In this document: positions 53,116-62,848 of the stretch, in pieces
Layout: the number at the start of each line of letters is the position of its first letter
How positions within the stretch are numbered: position 1 is the first letter of the stretch
Source of the DNA: an uncultured Succinivibrionaceae bacterium
GTDB taxonomy: Bacteria > Pseudomonadota > Gammaproteobacteria > Enterobacterales > Succinivibrionaceae
Assembly (NCBI GenBank): GCA_944393045.1
Contig: CALXYT010000003.1
Span: 1-64,000, forward strand
DNA length: 64,000 bases
Reading direction: 5' to 3'
Notes under the pieces: model-generated
Database searches by the model: none
Seen by the model: only the letters and a program-made list of their open reading frames with translations
What the model was told of the DNA's origin: nothing
Translations under genes and position numbers: made by a program

Positions 53116-55172
53116 AGTTAAATGAGCAGCAGTTACAAGCAGTAAGGTATATCAGTGGTCCTTGTTTAGTATTAGCAGGGGCAGGATCTGGTAAGACAAG
53201 AGTTATAACTGAAAAAATAGTGCATTTAATAAAAAACTGTTCCTATAATGCTTATAACATCTGCGCTGTTACCTTTACTAATAAAGCTGCTCGTGAAATG
53301 AAAGAACGTATAGCCTTAGAATTTCAATCTTCAGAAATACAAGGTTTAAGAGTAGCAACTTTTCATTCATTGTGCTTAGAAATTCTTCGAGAAGAGCATG
53401 AGCATATAGGTTTAAAGAAAAATTTCGTTATATTTGATGAATATGATCAGTTAGCTTTAATAAAAGAGATTTTAGGTGAAATGGATATATCTCTTACCTC
53501 AGAGCTAATAAATGAAGAGGCAAGAAATACATTAAACAGAATCTCTCACTATAAGAATGATCTTATTATGCCAGATGATGTTTATTATTTAAATTTAAAA
53601 GATAAACAAGAATTTGGTATGTTATATGAAAAATATGATAATATCTTACAATTATATAATGCAGTTGATTTTGATGATTTAATACTTAAAGTAATTGTTT
53701 TATTTAAAAAACATGCAAATATTTTAGCTAAGTGGCAAGGACGTATTCGTTATTTATTAGTAGATGAATATCAAGATACTAACACTGCGCAGTATGAACT
53801 GATTAAATTATTAGTTAAGTCTCATGAACATTTTACGGTTGTAGGAGATGATGATCAGTCTATTTACTCTTGGCGAGGAGCAAGACCTGAAAATATCAAT
53901 ATTCTAAGTCAAGATTTTCCGTTATTAAAAGTTATTAAGCTTGAACAAAATTATCGTTCTAAGGGACGAATCTTAAAATGTGCTAATGCTTTAATTGCTC
54001 ATAATGATCATTTATTTTTGAAGAATTTATATTCTGAACATGGATTAGGTCATTATATTCGAATAATCACTGGGGAAAATCCTTCTGATGAAGCACGTAA
54101 GGTAGTTGTTGATCTTATGGGCACGAGAGTAGAAAAAGCTGCTAAATATACAGATTATGCGATCTTATATCGTTCAAATTATCAATCAAGAGAAATTGAA
54201 GAGCAGTTAATACGAGCTAAAATTCCATATAAAGTAATTGGTGGAACTAGCTTTTTTGCCCAGCAGGAAATAAAGGATATGATGAATTATCTACGTTTAA
54301 TTGCCTATGGAGATAATTCAGCGTTTTTACAAGTTATCAATTTACCACCTAGAGGGATTGGTCCAAAGACTTTAGAGTCATTTACTAAGTATGCAGCAGA
54401 ACAAAATTTAAATTATTTTGAAGCAACTACTGATTACAGTATTTTTTCTGCATTGAGTAATAAAGACTCAGACAAATTTTATACTTTTGGGCAACAAATA
54501 GAAGATATAAGAGAACGAGTCAATGGTGATAATGGCTTAGATGAAATATCTAAGATTGTTGAATATGTTGGCTATAAAGACTGGATCATTGAGCATAGCA
54601 CTAATCTTAAAGTTGCAACGAAGATACTTGATAATATTCAAATACTTTGTGATTGGGTAAAGAAGTCAATGGAAGGTGATGTAAAAAACTTGGAGAAACC
54701 AAAGACCTTTGAAGAGGCAATAGATAGACTTTCATTGCGAGAAATGCTTGATAGAAATGAACAGGAATATGAATTAGATGAAGTAACTTTAATGACCTTG
54801 CACTCTTCTAAGGGGCTTGAGTTTAAATATGTTTATTTAATTGGCATGGAAGAGGGGATATTACCACATAGCAAAACATTAGAAGAAAATGGTGAAGATG
54901 TTTCGGAAGAAAGAAGACTTGCTTATGTTGGTATTACTAGAGCTAGAGAAGAACTAACCATATCATATGCTAAAACTCGTCCTGCACGTGATTTAACTAC
55001 TAATAAATTATGTAATAAGAAGGTTAAACCTAGTAGATTTATTGATGAATTACCTCGAGAAGAACTACTAATTGATGGGGAAAAAACTGAAGATCAAGAA
55101 ATAGCAGAAGAGGAAAAGAAATTTAATATCATAAGTAATCTTGATAGTATGTTTAATAATTACAAACCTTAG
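53103..55172 (+). CDS. rep: ATP-dependent 3-prime to 5-prime DNA helicase Rep
   Basis: Superfamily 1A helicase that clears proteins ahead of replication forks. 689 residues, closest by eye to Rep rather than UvrD: LAGAGSGKTRVI (Walker A), AVTFTNKAAREMKER, YLLVDEYQDTN, VVGDDDQSIYSWRGARPENI, LEQNYRS, TLHSSKGLEFKYVY and RRLAYVGITRA. Starts within the TOPRIM gene behind a strong AAGGAG, so the pair are co-translated. Confidence 0.96.
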   Translation: MAKLKLNEQQLQAVRYISGPCLVLAGAGSGKTRVITEKIVHLIKNCSYNAYNICAVTFTNKAAREMKERIALEFQSSEIQGLRVATFHSLCLEILREEHEHIGLKKNFVIFDEYDQLALIKEILGEMDISLTSELINEEARNTLNRISHYKNDLIMPDDVYYLNLKDKQEFGMLYEKYDNILQLYNAVDFDDLILKVIVLFKKHANILAKWQGRIRYLLVDEYQDTNTAQYELIKLLVKSHEHFTVVGDDDQSIYSWRGARPENINILSQDFPLLKVIKLEQNYRSKGRILKCANALIAHNDHLFLKNLYSEHGLGHYIRIITGENPSDEARKVVVDLMGTRVEKAAKYTDYAILYRSNYQSREIEEQLIRAKIPYKVIGGTSFFAQQEIKDMMNYLRLIAYGDNSAFLQVINLPPRGIGPKTLESFTKYAAEQNLNYFEATTDYSIFSALSNKDSDKFYTFGQQIEDIRERVNGDNGLDEISKIVEYVGYKDWIIEHSTNLKVATKILDNIQILCDWVKKSMEGDVKNLEKPKTFEEAIDRLSLREMLDRNEQEYELDEVTLMTLHSSKGLEFKYVYLIGMEEGILPHSKTLEENGEDVSEERRLAYVGITRAREELTISYAKTRPARDLTTNKLCNKKVKPSRFIDELPREELLIDGEKTEDQEIAEEEKKFNIISNLDSMFNNYKP

Positions 55173-55181
55173 TAAATTAGC

Positions 55182-55207
55182 TTTTATATAATTATTATTA
55201 TATAAAA
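55182..55207 (+). terminator. Hairpin after rep
   Basis: TTTTATATAAT (55182-55192) pairs with ATTATATAAAA (55197-55207) around TATT. All-AT stem without a clear T-run; weak evidence of termination. Confidence 0.4.
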
Positions 55208-55396
55208 GTATATAGATTATAGTATAAAGGATTTTACAGGGAGTGAACAATTATTTGGGTAAGGTAATGGTAGTTTTGCATAGAAATCGAACAAAAAATA
55301 CTACTATTTCTCAATAGCTAATAGTATAAATTAAGTAACCTTGACAATTATCTTTAAATGTTTAAAATAAAAAAAACTTACTTTAAGTTGTTATTT

Positions 55397-55473
55397 GCTT
55401 CCGTAGCTCAATTGGATAGAGAAATGCCATCCGAAGGCAGGTGATACGGGTTCAACTCCCGCCGGGAGCTCCA
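55397..55473 (+). tRNA. tRNA-Arg (anticodon CCG)
   Basis: 77 bases including encoded CCA. Acceptor GCTTCCG/CGGGAGC has one G-U; anticodon loop ATCCGAA gives CCG, reading CGG; T loop TTCAACT. Three stem ends are mismatched: G-A closing the D stem, A-G at the base of the anticodon stem and A-C at the end of the T stem. Likely functional but relaxed, as CGG should be rare in this genome. Confidence 0.9.
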
Positions 55474-55477
55474 AAAT

Positions 55478-55562
55478 GCGAATGTGGTGGAATTGGTAGA
55501 CACGCTAGGTTCAGGTCTTAGTGTTGCAAAACATAAGGGTTCAAGTCCCTTCATTCGCACCA
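55478..55562 (+). tRNA. tRNA-Leu (anticodon CAG)
   Basis: 85 bases with CCA and a variable arm. Perfect acceptor GCGAATG/CATTCGC; anticodon loop TTCAGGT gives CAG, reading CTG; T arm GGGTTCAAGTCCC. Four bases after tRNA-Arg, so co-transcribed. Confidence 0.95.
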
Positions 55563-55624
55563 TCGTAAATTCCCCTTTTTTATTATTTTTCATGTATTTC
55601 ATAGATAAACCTAACCTTAAATTC

Positions 55625-56560
55625 CTATAATAAAATTGTGTCATTTAATTGCTCTTTGCTAGGATTTAATATGCTGAGAGCTTCAAAAAGACCTAGAGAT
55701 GTTTCTAACTTTGTATGAGGAATATCTTCTAAATTTAAATCTTCATTAGTTATAAGATAACATTCTTTGAGAGCATATTTTTTTATCAATTTTTTAGTAG
55801 TTTCCGAAACAATATTAGAATAAGAGCAGTTTGCTTGCGATATTTCAAAGTCAATTGGAACTCCTTGTTCATCAATTCCTAAGACTATACTTAGATTTGT
55901 TTTGGCAAGGAAAGAATCTTCTGAGAGCCCAAGTATATGTAAAAATAGTATTTTGGGTTTAGTATCGCTTTTTATTATTGATGTTTGTAAGTTCACTGTA
56001 AGATTTTTTTACAGCATACTTCATAAGTTCATCTTTATATTTACTGATATAGTCTAAAGCAGTATAAATATCATCTTCACATATCTCTTCAATTGGATTA
56101 CATAGTACGGCTGTTTGATTTTGGAATGTTTGAATGTTTATTAAGGGATGCATTATCTTATGACATACTAAGTAAAAGAGTACATCTGAGAGTTTATAAC
56201 TTGTAATTTTGGTAGTAGTTTTTTGAATATAATCAAGATAATATTTAAGGTTAAGGGAATCATGTAAAGGTTTTAGGATATAGTTTCCGTACTCTAATAA
56301 ATGAGCTTTATTTAAGAAATCGTACTTAGTAATGGCAAGTTTTTGTGGAAAATTAGTAAGAGCTCTATTTTGATTTAATTTATCTTCCATGCGCTATTAG
56401 CGTTAGGACTTTTATATTTATCTTCAAGATCTTTAAGTAGTTTCGGAACTATTAAATCCATCCTTCCAGAGCCCTCAATAATACTTTTTTTTATCAAAAG
56501 CGTCAGTGTAATTCTCGGCAAGATGTAAATACACTCCACCGAGTTTCTGGCGTTTAAATA
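55625..56560 (-). pseudogene. Decayed IS1634-type transposase
   Basis: Read on the minus strand. KLGGVYLHLAENYTDAF (near 56.54 kb) resembles the N-terminus of IS1634/IS4-group transposases; then 56390-55959 (144 codons, includes PIEEICEDDIYTALDYISKYK) and 55996-55625 (NLSIVLGIDEQGVPIDFEIS; CYLITNEDL) in a shifted frame. An A7 tract (56004-56010) sits near the frame change. The family VLGLLxDxxGxPIGFEVFPGNT and VVADRGL segments are recognisable but acidic residues are altered and the C-terminal half is missing. Adjacent to tRNA-Leu. Confidence 0.6.
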
Positions 56561-56793
56561 AATGCAATATGAATACCTGTTAGTTAATAGTAATTAATTG
56601 ATTATTTTGAAAAATATGAAATGAATATATTTTTTTTGATAAACATTTTAGAAAAATTAGCTAGTTATACTATAAGTTTTGTAATCTCTTAAAGAATATT
56701 ACTATATTAATGACTTTGCGAATGTTATTTTTAGAGTATTTTTAAAGAAACTTCTATGAAGCGAGTAATAAGTTATTTGAAAATAGGATAGTG
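56561..56793. other. Spacer between the IS1634 remnant and acrB
   Basis: AT-rich, no gene or RNA recognised. It ends at the acrAB terminator. Confidence 0.5.
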
Positions 56794-56828
56794 ATAAAAA
56801 AGGCAAGAGATCTAAAATCACTTGCCTT
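56794..56828 (-). terminator. acrAB terminator
   Basis: AAGGCAAG (56800-56807) pairs with CTTGCCTT (56821-56828), running into T on the minus strand, 33 bases after acrB. Confidence 0.88.
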
Positions 56829-56860
56829 ATCATTATTTCAACAGTAAATAATTACTTATT

Positions 56861-59800
56861 TTACTTTTCGCTTAACTGTGCTTCAGCTAGTTTCTGTGCT
56901 TTTGGCTTGTATTTAGTAAAGTATCTCATAACAAGTACGAAGAATACAGGAACGAAGAATATAGCCAATACAGTAGCTGAAAGCATACCACCGATAACGC
57001 AGATACCAATTTCATTTCTACCTGCTGCACCAGCACCTGATGAAATTGCTAGAGGTAACACACCTAAGATAAATGCAAAAGATGTCATAAGAATAGGACG
57101 AAGTCTTATCTTAGCAGCTTCAATAACAGAGTTAGTTAAGCCATGACCCTTATCATAAAGTTCCTTGGCGAACTCAACAATCAATATTGCATTCTTAGCA
57201 GAAAGACCAACAGTGGTTAATAGACCTACTTGGAAGTATACATCATTTTCAAGTGGGTTAGTCCATGGGAATAACCAAGGACATTTCTGAGATAAGTATG
57301 CGGCCCCTACTGCACCAATGATACCTAGTGGTACAACAAGCATTACTGAGAATGGAATACTCCAACTTTCATATAATGCAGCTAGACATAAGAATACGAA
57401 TAATAAACTGATAGCATATAGTGGTGCTGCATGAGCACTAGATTGCTTTTCTTGGAAAGAAACACCATTCCAAGCAATACTGTAGTTACCATCTAAATTA
57501 TTAACGATTTCTTCCATGGCATCCATTGCCTGACCAGTTGATTTACCAGGAACTGCTTCACCGTTAATCTGTACAGCAGGAATACCATTAAATCTTTCTA
57601 GCTTTGGAGAACCATAGGTCCATTCAAGTGATGCATATGAAGAGAATGGAACCAGCTTGCCTTCACCATTACGAACATACCATTTATGAAAGTCCTGATC
57701 GTTCATACGGGAAGAAGCATCTGCTTGAATGTAAACACTCTTAACACGGTTGTTGTGAATGAAATCATCAACATTGTTTGACCCCCAAGCTGTTGAAAGA
57801 GTAGTGTTTATATCATTAATACTTACTCCTTGTGATAGAGCCTGTTCGTAATCAATGTTTACTTTAAGCATGGTAGTATCATCCATACCATTAGCACGAA
57901 CTTTGGTTACAAGGTCAGTGTATTTCCCTGATTGAGCAGTTTGAATCATCTTATTTCTTGCTTCAATTAGAGGAATATGGCCGTTTCTTTGCTGGTCTTG
58001 TAAGTAGAAGTCAAAGCCAGTAGCTGTCCCAAGCTCAGGTATTGCAGGAAGGTTGAAAGGAATTACTAACCCTTCTCTAATGCTTAATAGTCTTGGAGTA
58101 GCTCTTGCTAAAATATCTCTTACATGAGTTCCTTCAGTTTGACGCTGATTCCAGTGTTTAAGTTTAACGAATGCCATACCAGCATGTTGACCAGAACCAG
58201 CAAAAGAGAAGCCAGCAACAGTAAGTATAGATTCAACAGTGTCTTCCTCTTCGTTGAGGAAGTATTTGGTCATCTGATCAAGAACTTTATTAGTTCTTTC
58301 AATAGTTGCTCCAGGTGGTAATTGAACCATTACCATAAGAACACCTTGGTCTTCTTCTGGAAGGAATGACTTAGGTATTTCAGTGAACATAAAGCCAACT
58401 AGAACACAGATGCCTATATACATTGCTACATATAAAGCTATTGATTTTACAACGTACTGAACGAATCTAGCATATGTTTCTGAACAGAATTTAAAGCAAT
58501 CATTGAAAGGCTTTAAAATAGTCTTTGACAGAATACTATGTACTAGATCAATTACATAATTAGTTAGTTGTGAAAATCTGCCAATAATACCTTTGTAGTT
58601 CTTAACTTCAACTTCTTTACCTTTTAGAATGGTTGCACAAAGAGCAGGAGTGAGAGTTAAAGCTACAAATACTGACAGTAACATAGCTGATACTATGGTA
58701 ATAGAGAACTGTCGATAAATAACACCTGTTGAACCGCTAAAGAATGCCATAGGAATAAATACAGCAGAAAGAACCAAGGCGATACCGATCAATGCACCAG
58801 TAATCTGATCCATTGACTTTATAGTTGCCTCACGTGCTGATAGGCCTTCTTCTTCCATAATACGTTCAACGTTTTCAACTACAACTATAGCATCATCAAC
58901 CAATAGACCTATAGCCAATACTAAGCCGAACATGGTAAGTGTATTTATTGAGAAGTTTAATGCTTCCATAATACCAAAGGTACCAAGTAAAACTACAGGA
59001 ACAGCAATGGTAGGTATTATTGTCGCACGAATATTCTGTAAGAATAGATACATTACTATGAATACTAAGACAATAGCTTCAAAGAGGGTATCAACCACCT
59101 CACCAATAGATTCAACAATGAATGGTGTTGTATCGAATGGAATAACTGTTTTCATGCCTTGAGGGAAGTACTTAGCTAAACGAGCTACTTCTTCATTTAC
59201 ACGCTGGGCTGTACCAAGAGCATTAGCACCAGATGCAAGACGGATTGCAATACCAGTGGATGGTTTACCGTTAAATTCACTATTGAAGTTATAGTTTTCA
59301 TTACCTAATTCAATTTTAGCAACATCTTTTAAGTGAACTTTAGTACCATCTTCATTCATACGAACTACAATGTTTTCAAATTCTTCAATAGATGTTAAAC
59401 GAGATTGACCTGCAATAGTATAAGTATATACCTGACCATTAGTTGCAGGAGCAGCACCTAAAGAACCATAAGCTATTTGAGCGTTTTGAGCTTGGATAGC
59501 TGCAATAACTTCAGAAACAGTTAAATTAACATTATTGAGTTTATCAGGGTCAATCCAAATACGCATTGAGTATTCTGAACCGAATACCATTGCATCACCC
59601 ACACCTGTAATACGGCTTATTGGTTCAAGCATAACTGAGTTTGCGTAATCAGATAAGTCAATTTGGGTATGAGCTGGGTTATCAGAAACAAGACCTATTA
59701 CCATTAAGAAGCTATTGGTACTCTTTTTAACGTCAATACCTTGTTGTTGTACTATGGTAGGTAATTGTGACTGACATTGCTGGAGCTTATTTTGTACTTG

Positions 59801-60115
59801 TACCTGGGCAATATCTGGATTGGTACCTGGTTCAAAGGTAATACTGATTTCTGATTGACCATATGAATCTGATGTTGAGTTCATATACATATAGCCATCA
59901 AGCCCAATCATATTTTGTTCAATAATCTTGGTTACAGTATCTTCTACAGTTTGCGCATTTGCACCAGGATATGTAGCTCTAATAGATACTGCTGGTGGCG
60001 CAATTGTAGGGTATTGCGATACTGGAAGTATTGTTATACATAACAAACCTAACAGCATGATAACTATGGCAATTACCCATGCAAATATAGGTCTGTTTAT
60101 AAAGAAACGAGCCAT
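56861..60115 (-). CDS. acrB: RND multidrug efflux pump AcrB-like
   Basis: Inner-membrane proton/drug antiporter, trimeric, HAE1 family. 1084 residues, N-terminus [17 protein letters not shown]; the proton-relay aspartates fall at D407 and D408 in [14 protein letters not shown], the same numbers as E. coli Acr[14 protein letters not shown] near the end carries the relay lysine. The extra length sits mainly in the cytoplasmic segment between the two halves (about 498-545). No tolC is in the window. Gap to acrA is 10 bases. Confidence 0.95.
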   Translation of the reverse strand: MARFFINRPIFAWVIAIVIMLLGLLCITILPVSQYPTIAPPAVSIRATYPGANAQTVEDTVTKIIEQNMIGLDGYMYMNSTSDSYGQSEISITFEPGTNPDIAQVQVQNKLQQCQSQLPTIVQQQGIDVKKSTNSFLMVIGLVSDNPAHTQIDLSDYANSVMLEPISRITGVGDAMVFGSEYSMRIWIDPDKLNNVNLTVSEVIAAIQAQNAQIAYGSLGAAPATNGQVYTYTIAGQSRLTSIEEFENIVVRMNEDGTKVHLKDVAKIELGNENYNFNSEFNGKPSTGIAIRLASGANALGTAQRVNEEVARLAKYFPQGMKTVIPFDTTPFIVESIGEVVDTLFEAIVLVFIVMYLFLQNIRATIIPTIAVPVVLLGTFGIMEALNFSINTLTMFGLVLAIGLLVDDAIVVVENVERIMEEEGLSAREATIKSMDQITGALIGIALVLSAVFIPMAFFSGSTGVIYRQFSITIVSAMLLSVFVALTLTPALCATILKGKEVEVKNYKGIIGRFSQLTNYVIDLVHSILSKTILKPFNDCFKFCSETYARFVQYVVKSIALYVAMYIGICVLVGFMFTEIPKSFLPEEDQGVLMVMVQLPPGATIERTNKVLDQMTKYFLNEEEDTVESILTVAGFSFAGSGQHAGMAFVKLKHWNQRQTEGTHVRDILARATPRLLSIREGLVIPFNLPAIPELGTATGFDFYLQDQQRNGHIPLIEARNKMIQTAQSGKYTDLVTKVRANGMDDTTMLKVNIDYEQALSQGVSINDINTTLSTAWGSNNVDDFIHNNRVKSVYIQADASSRMNDQDFHKWYVRNGEGKLVPFSSYASLEWTYGSPKLERFNGIPAVQINGEAVPGKSTGQAMDAMEEIVNNLDGNYSIAWNGVSFQEKQSSAHAAPLYAISLLFVFLCLAALYESWSIPFSVMLVVPLGIIGAVGAAYLSQKCPWLFPWTNPLENDVYFQVGLLTTVGLSAKNAILIVEFAKELYDKGHGLTNSVIEAAKIRLRPILMTSFAFILGVLPLAISSGAGAAGRNEIGICVIGGMLSATVLAIFFVPVFFVLVMRYFTKYKPKAQKLAEAQLSEK

Positions 60116-60125
60116 TTACTACCTC

Positions 60126-61325
60126 TTACTTCTTGTTGTTAGTACTAGGAGCTTTATCAGCATAGATAGGTGTTATAGGTACACCAGGACCAATTTTTTG
60201 AAGGTTAGTAGTGATAATTTCATCACCAGCATTTATACCGCTAGAAATAATATAGTTATTACCTATTTCACCGGCAGTTTCAACCATGTTTAACCCAACA
60301 CAAGTAGCAACATTTGGAGGACAATTCTTTTTAGAAACAGTGTATACAATGGTTGAACCATTTGTTTGACGAAGTAAAGCAATCTGGGGAATTACTACTG
60401 CGTCTTTCTTCACGCCTTCATTTATTTTTGCCTTGATGTACATGCCAGGTAAAAGAAGTTTATTTGGATTTGGTACTGATAAACGAGTAATGATCATACC
60501 AGTGCTTGGATCAACATTAACTTCTGAGAATTCTTGTTTACCTTTTTGGGCAAATACAGAACCATCTTCAAAGTAAATTTCAGCATTTTTTTCAGTATTA
60601 GGGATAAATTTACCTTGAATAATGTCTTGTTGTTGCTGAAGGTGTGCATTGGCACTTTTACCAAGGTCGATATACATAGGATCTAGCTGTTGAATTGTTG
60701 CTAGTGCATTTGCCTGTCCATTAGTAACTAAAGCCCCTTCTGTAACACTAGAACGACCAATGATTCCTGAAATTGGAGCATAAACTTTAGTGTATGCAAG
60801 ATTAATTTGAGCTGTTTTAACATTAGCCTCAGCAGAAAGAATTGATGCCTTAGCAGTTAAATAGTTTGCTTGGGCATCATCGTAATCTTGCTGGCTAATT
60901 GCTTTAGTCTTAATTAGTTGTGAGTAACGATCATAGCGAAGTTTTGTAGTATAGAGAGTTGCCTTAGCGCTTTCTAGTTGTGCTTTAGCACTTTCAAGTT
61001 GTGCTTGATAAAGGGCTGGATCAATTTGATATAATTGCTGCCCTTCTTTAACCTCAGAACCTTCGGTAAACATTCTTTTTAGAATAATACCAGTTACTTG
61101 AGGTCTGACTTCAGCATTTTTAACTGATACTGTGCGTCCTATAAGAGTAGAGGTAACATCAACATCCATAGTTTTAGCAAGTTGTACGTCTACTGGTAAC
61201 CCCCCTTTCATTGCAGGATTATTTTGATTAGCCTGCTCATCTGAACCACCACAACCAGTAAGTCCTAATGAAAAGGATGCTAAACAAGCAATGTAAAATT
61301 TCAATAAGAACGAATTTCTTCGCAT
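60126..61325 (-). CDS. acrA: RND efflux periplasmic adaptor AcrA-like lipoprotein
   Basis: Membrane-fusion protein linking AcrB to the outer-membrane channel. About 399 residues: lipoprotein signal ending SLGLTGC, barrel-sandwich halves (VRPQVTGIILKRMFTEGSEV; YAPISGIIGRSSVTEGALV), an alpha-hairpin with duplicated QLESAKA repeats, beta-barrel and membrane-proximal domains. GGAG eight bases before the ATG at 61325 decides the start over an upstream ATG. Confidence 0.94.
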   Translation of the reverse strand: MRRNSFLLKFYIACLASFSLGLTGCGGSDEQANQNNPAMKGGLPVDVQLAKTMDVDVTSTLIGRTVSVKNAEVRPQVTGIILKRMFTEGSEVKEGQQLYQIDPALYQAQLESAKAQLESAKATLYTTKLRYDRYSQLIKTKAISQQDYDDAQANYLTAKASILSAEANVKTAQINLAYTKVYAPISGIIGRSSVTEGALVTNGQANALATIQQLDPMYIDLGKSANAHLQQQQDIIQGKFIPNTEKNAEIYFEDGSVFAQKGKQEFSEVNVDPSTGMIITRLSVPNPNKLLLPGMYIKAKINEGVKKDAVVIPQIALLRQTNGSTIVYTVSKKNCPPNVATCVGLNMVETAGEIGNNYIISSGINAGDEIITTNLQKIGPGVPITPIYADKAPSTNNKK

Positions 61326-61452
61326 TTGAATTACTCCAAATTTAAGATAAAACTTTGATAGGTTCATTATAACTCATATGAGAAAAATATTGTTATAAAC
61401 TAGAGATAAATATATCTGCATTTTATTTAACAAGTAATTTTAAAACATTAAA

Positions 61453-61468
61453 TACATTCGTGTATGTA
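61453..61468. promoter_or_regulatory. AcrR-type operator half-site pair (upstream copy)
   Basis: TACATTCGTGTATGTA, an inverted repeat sharing TACATACA and GAATGTA elements with the E. coli AcrR operator on its reverse strand. Confidence 0.55.
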
Positions 61469-61498
61469 AAAAAATAGTTTTTTTTAAATAAAGATATT

Positions 61499-61520
61499 TA
61501 CATACATACATGAATGTATA
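61499..61520. promoter_or_regulatory. AcrR operator-like palindrome
   Basis: Begins TACATACAT, then a 5-base centre ACATG, then AATGTATA. The E. coli AcrR operator, from memory, has TACATACAT, 5 bases, AATGTATGTA. A TetR protein encoded 100 bases away is the expected ligand. Confidence 0.7.
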
Positions 61521-61623
61521 ATAATAAATTTTAGAAACTTTTCAAGAAATTTTTCAGCAAAATTTAAAAGTATAATGTTTTGCATATCACTAATATTTTG
61601 AATTTAGTTTAGTAGGATGCTTT

Positions 61624-62256
61624 ATGGTAAGAAGAACTCGAGAAGATGCACAACGAACTAAAGAAACCATTTTGAATGTTGCAAAAGAGTTGTTTTGTCG
61701 TAATGGTTATGATCGCACTAATCTTTGCGATATAGCGACTGAAGCTGGAGTTACAAGAGGAGCTGTTTATTGGCATTTTACCAATAAGGACACCTTGTTT
61801 ATCGAATTATGGAAAAACTTATGTAAAGGTGAAGCTTTTGATGATTTAATCAAAAAGTGTAAATCTAAAGAAGGTAAAGCCATTGATCATCTCAGAGATA
61901 TAATCGTTTCTTTAGTAAGGGTTTTGTCTGATGAACAATCAGTATCTTTATTTAGATTAGTATATGCTCTTATTAGAGGTGTGCAAGGTTCTACTAGAAT
62001 TAGAGTAATGCTTGAGGATTTTCATAATGAATTAAATGGGGTTATGCTTCTTTGTATTAAAGATGCTATAGCCCAGAATGATTTACCCAAAGATGTAGAA
62101 CCTGTAGTTGCTTGTAATTATTTAAGTGCAACATTAAATGGCTATATTTCTTTAAAAGTTCATAAAAATAATAATGATTTTAGTCACTATCATGAATTTA
62201 TAGCTGATCTTTTAATAAGCAACTTAGCAAAATTTACTTTAGATAATATTAAGTAG
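61624..62256 (+). CDS. acrR: TetR-family repressor AcrR
   Basis: 210 residues. The N-terminal HTH region matches AcrR: RTREDAQRTKETILNVAKELF, then EAGVTRGAVYWHFTNKDTLF. The C-terminal ligand domain is diverged. Divergent from acrAB, with AcrR-like operators between; it should repress both and release on binding drug-like ligands. Confidence 0.9.
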   Translation: MVRRTREDAQRTKETILNVAKELFCRNGYDRTNLCDIATEAGVTRGAVYWHFTNKDTLFIELWKNLCKGEAFDDLIKKCKSKEGKAIDHLRDIIVSLVRVLSDEQSVSLFRLVYALIRGVQGSTRIRVMLEDFHNELNGVMLLCIKDAIAQNDLPKDVEPVVACNYLSATLNGYISLKVHKNNNDFSHYHEFIADLLISNLAKFTLDNIK

Positions 62257-62848
62257 TATGTGATTTTAATAAATATTATTAAGTTTTTAATATTTTTTAT
62301 TAAAATGTAAATAAAAAGTTCTTGTTTTAAAAGTGAGAGTTTTTATATATAAGTTTTTTATGTTTTAGTAGTTTTTTAACAAAATGAAGTAAATTAAAAA
62401 AACATGGTAGGAATTTACAAGAGTATTGGTTAATTCATCTTAGCTATGAGAATAGCTAAGACAAAAACTTGTGTTAGCTGATAACAACTGCTATTATTTA
62501 AGTGTATAGTTTGGTAGTGGCTTAAGATGTAACTACCTCATGCTATTAAGTAATTTAGATGTTAAATATATAATTAAGACTTTATGGTATATAAGGTTTT
62601 ATATAATTTAACTCTAAAGAAAGGGGTAAATTGGTTAATATGCAAATACTAGAGCATGAGTGCAAGTATTAACATATTACAAGTTAATTAAGAAGTTTGA
62701 GTTAAAAATTTACTTATTAAACTTAAAAAGATTTTTTAAGCTTTACTTATAGTAATAAGCTTTATTTAAGAATCTTTAGAAGTTATAAAAAATTATTAAT
62801 TCATGCAATAAAATGTATACTTAATTATTATTGAAAAAGAAAAATATT
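62257..62848. other. acrR-ompA spacer, likely long ompA leader
   Basis: 592 bases without a gene. Stem CTTAGCTAT/ATAGCTAAG (62439-62460) with tetraloop GAGA, and further AT-rich hairpins at about 62723-62770 (CTTAAAAA...TTTTTTAAG; AAGCTT...AAGCTT). ompA mRNAs of enterobacteria carry long structured stabilising leaders; a similar role is plausible. Confidence 0.35.

Larger units (their letters stand above)
61326..61623. promoter_or_regulatory. acrA-acrR divergent control region
   Basis: 298 bases between divergent acrA and acrR, holding two inverted repeats of the TACAT/ATGTA type (separate entries) and AT-rich promoter sequence. Confidence 0.65.

Noticed and set aside
55408..55644. 78-codon minus-strand frame (contains MVRMKGLEPLCFATLRPEP)
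   Set aside because: It is antisense to the two tRNAs; this is a familiar false protein produced by tRNA genes.
56004..56010. Programmed frameshift producing an active IS1634 transposase
   Set aside because: The product would still lack the C-terminal catalytic half and altered acids remain, so decay is simpler.
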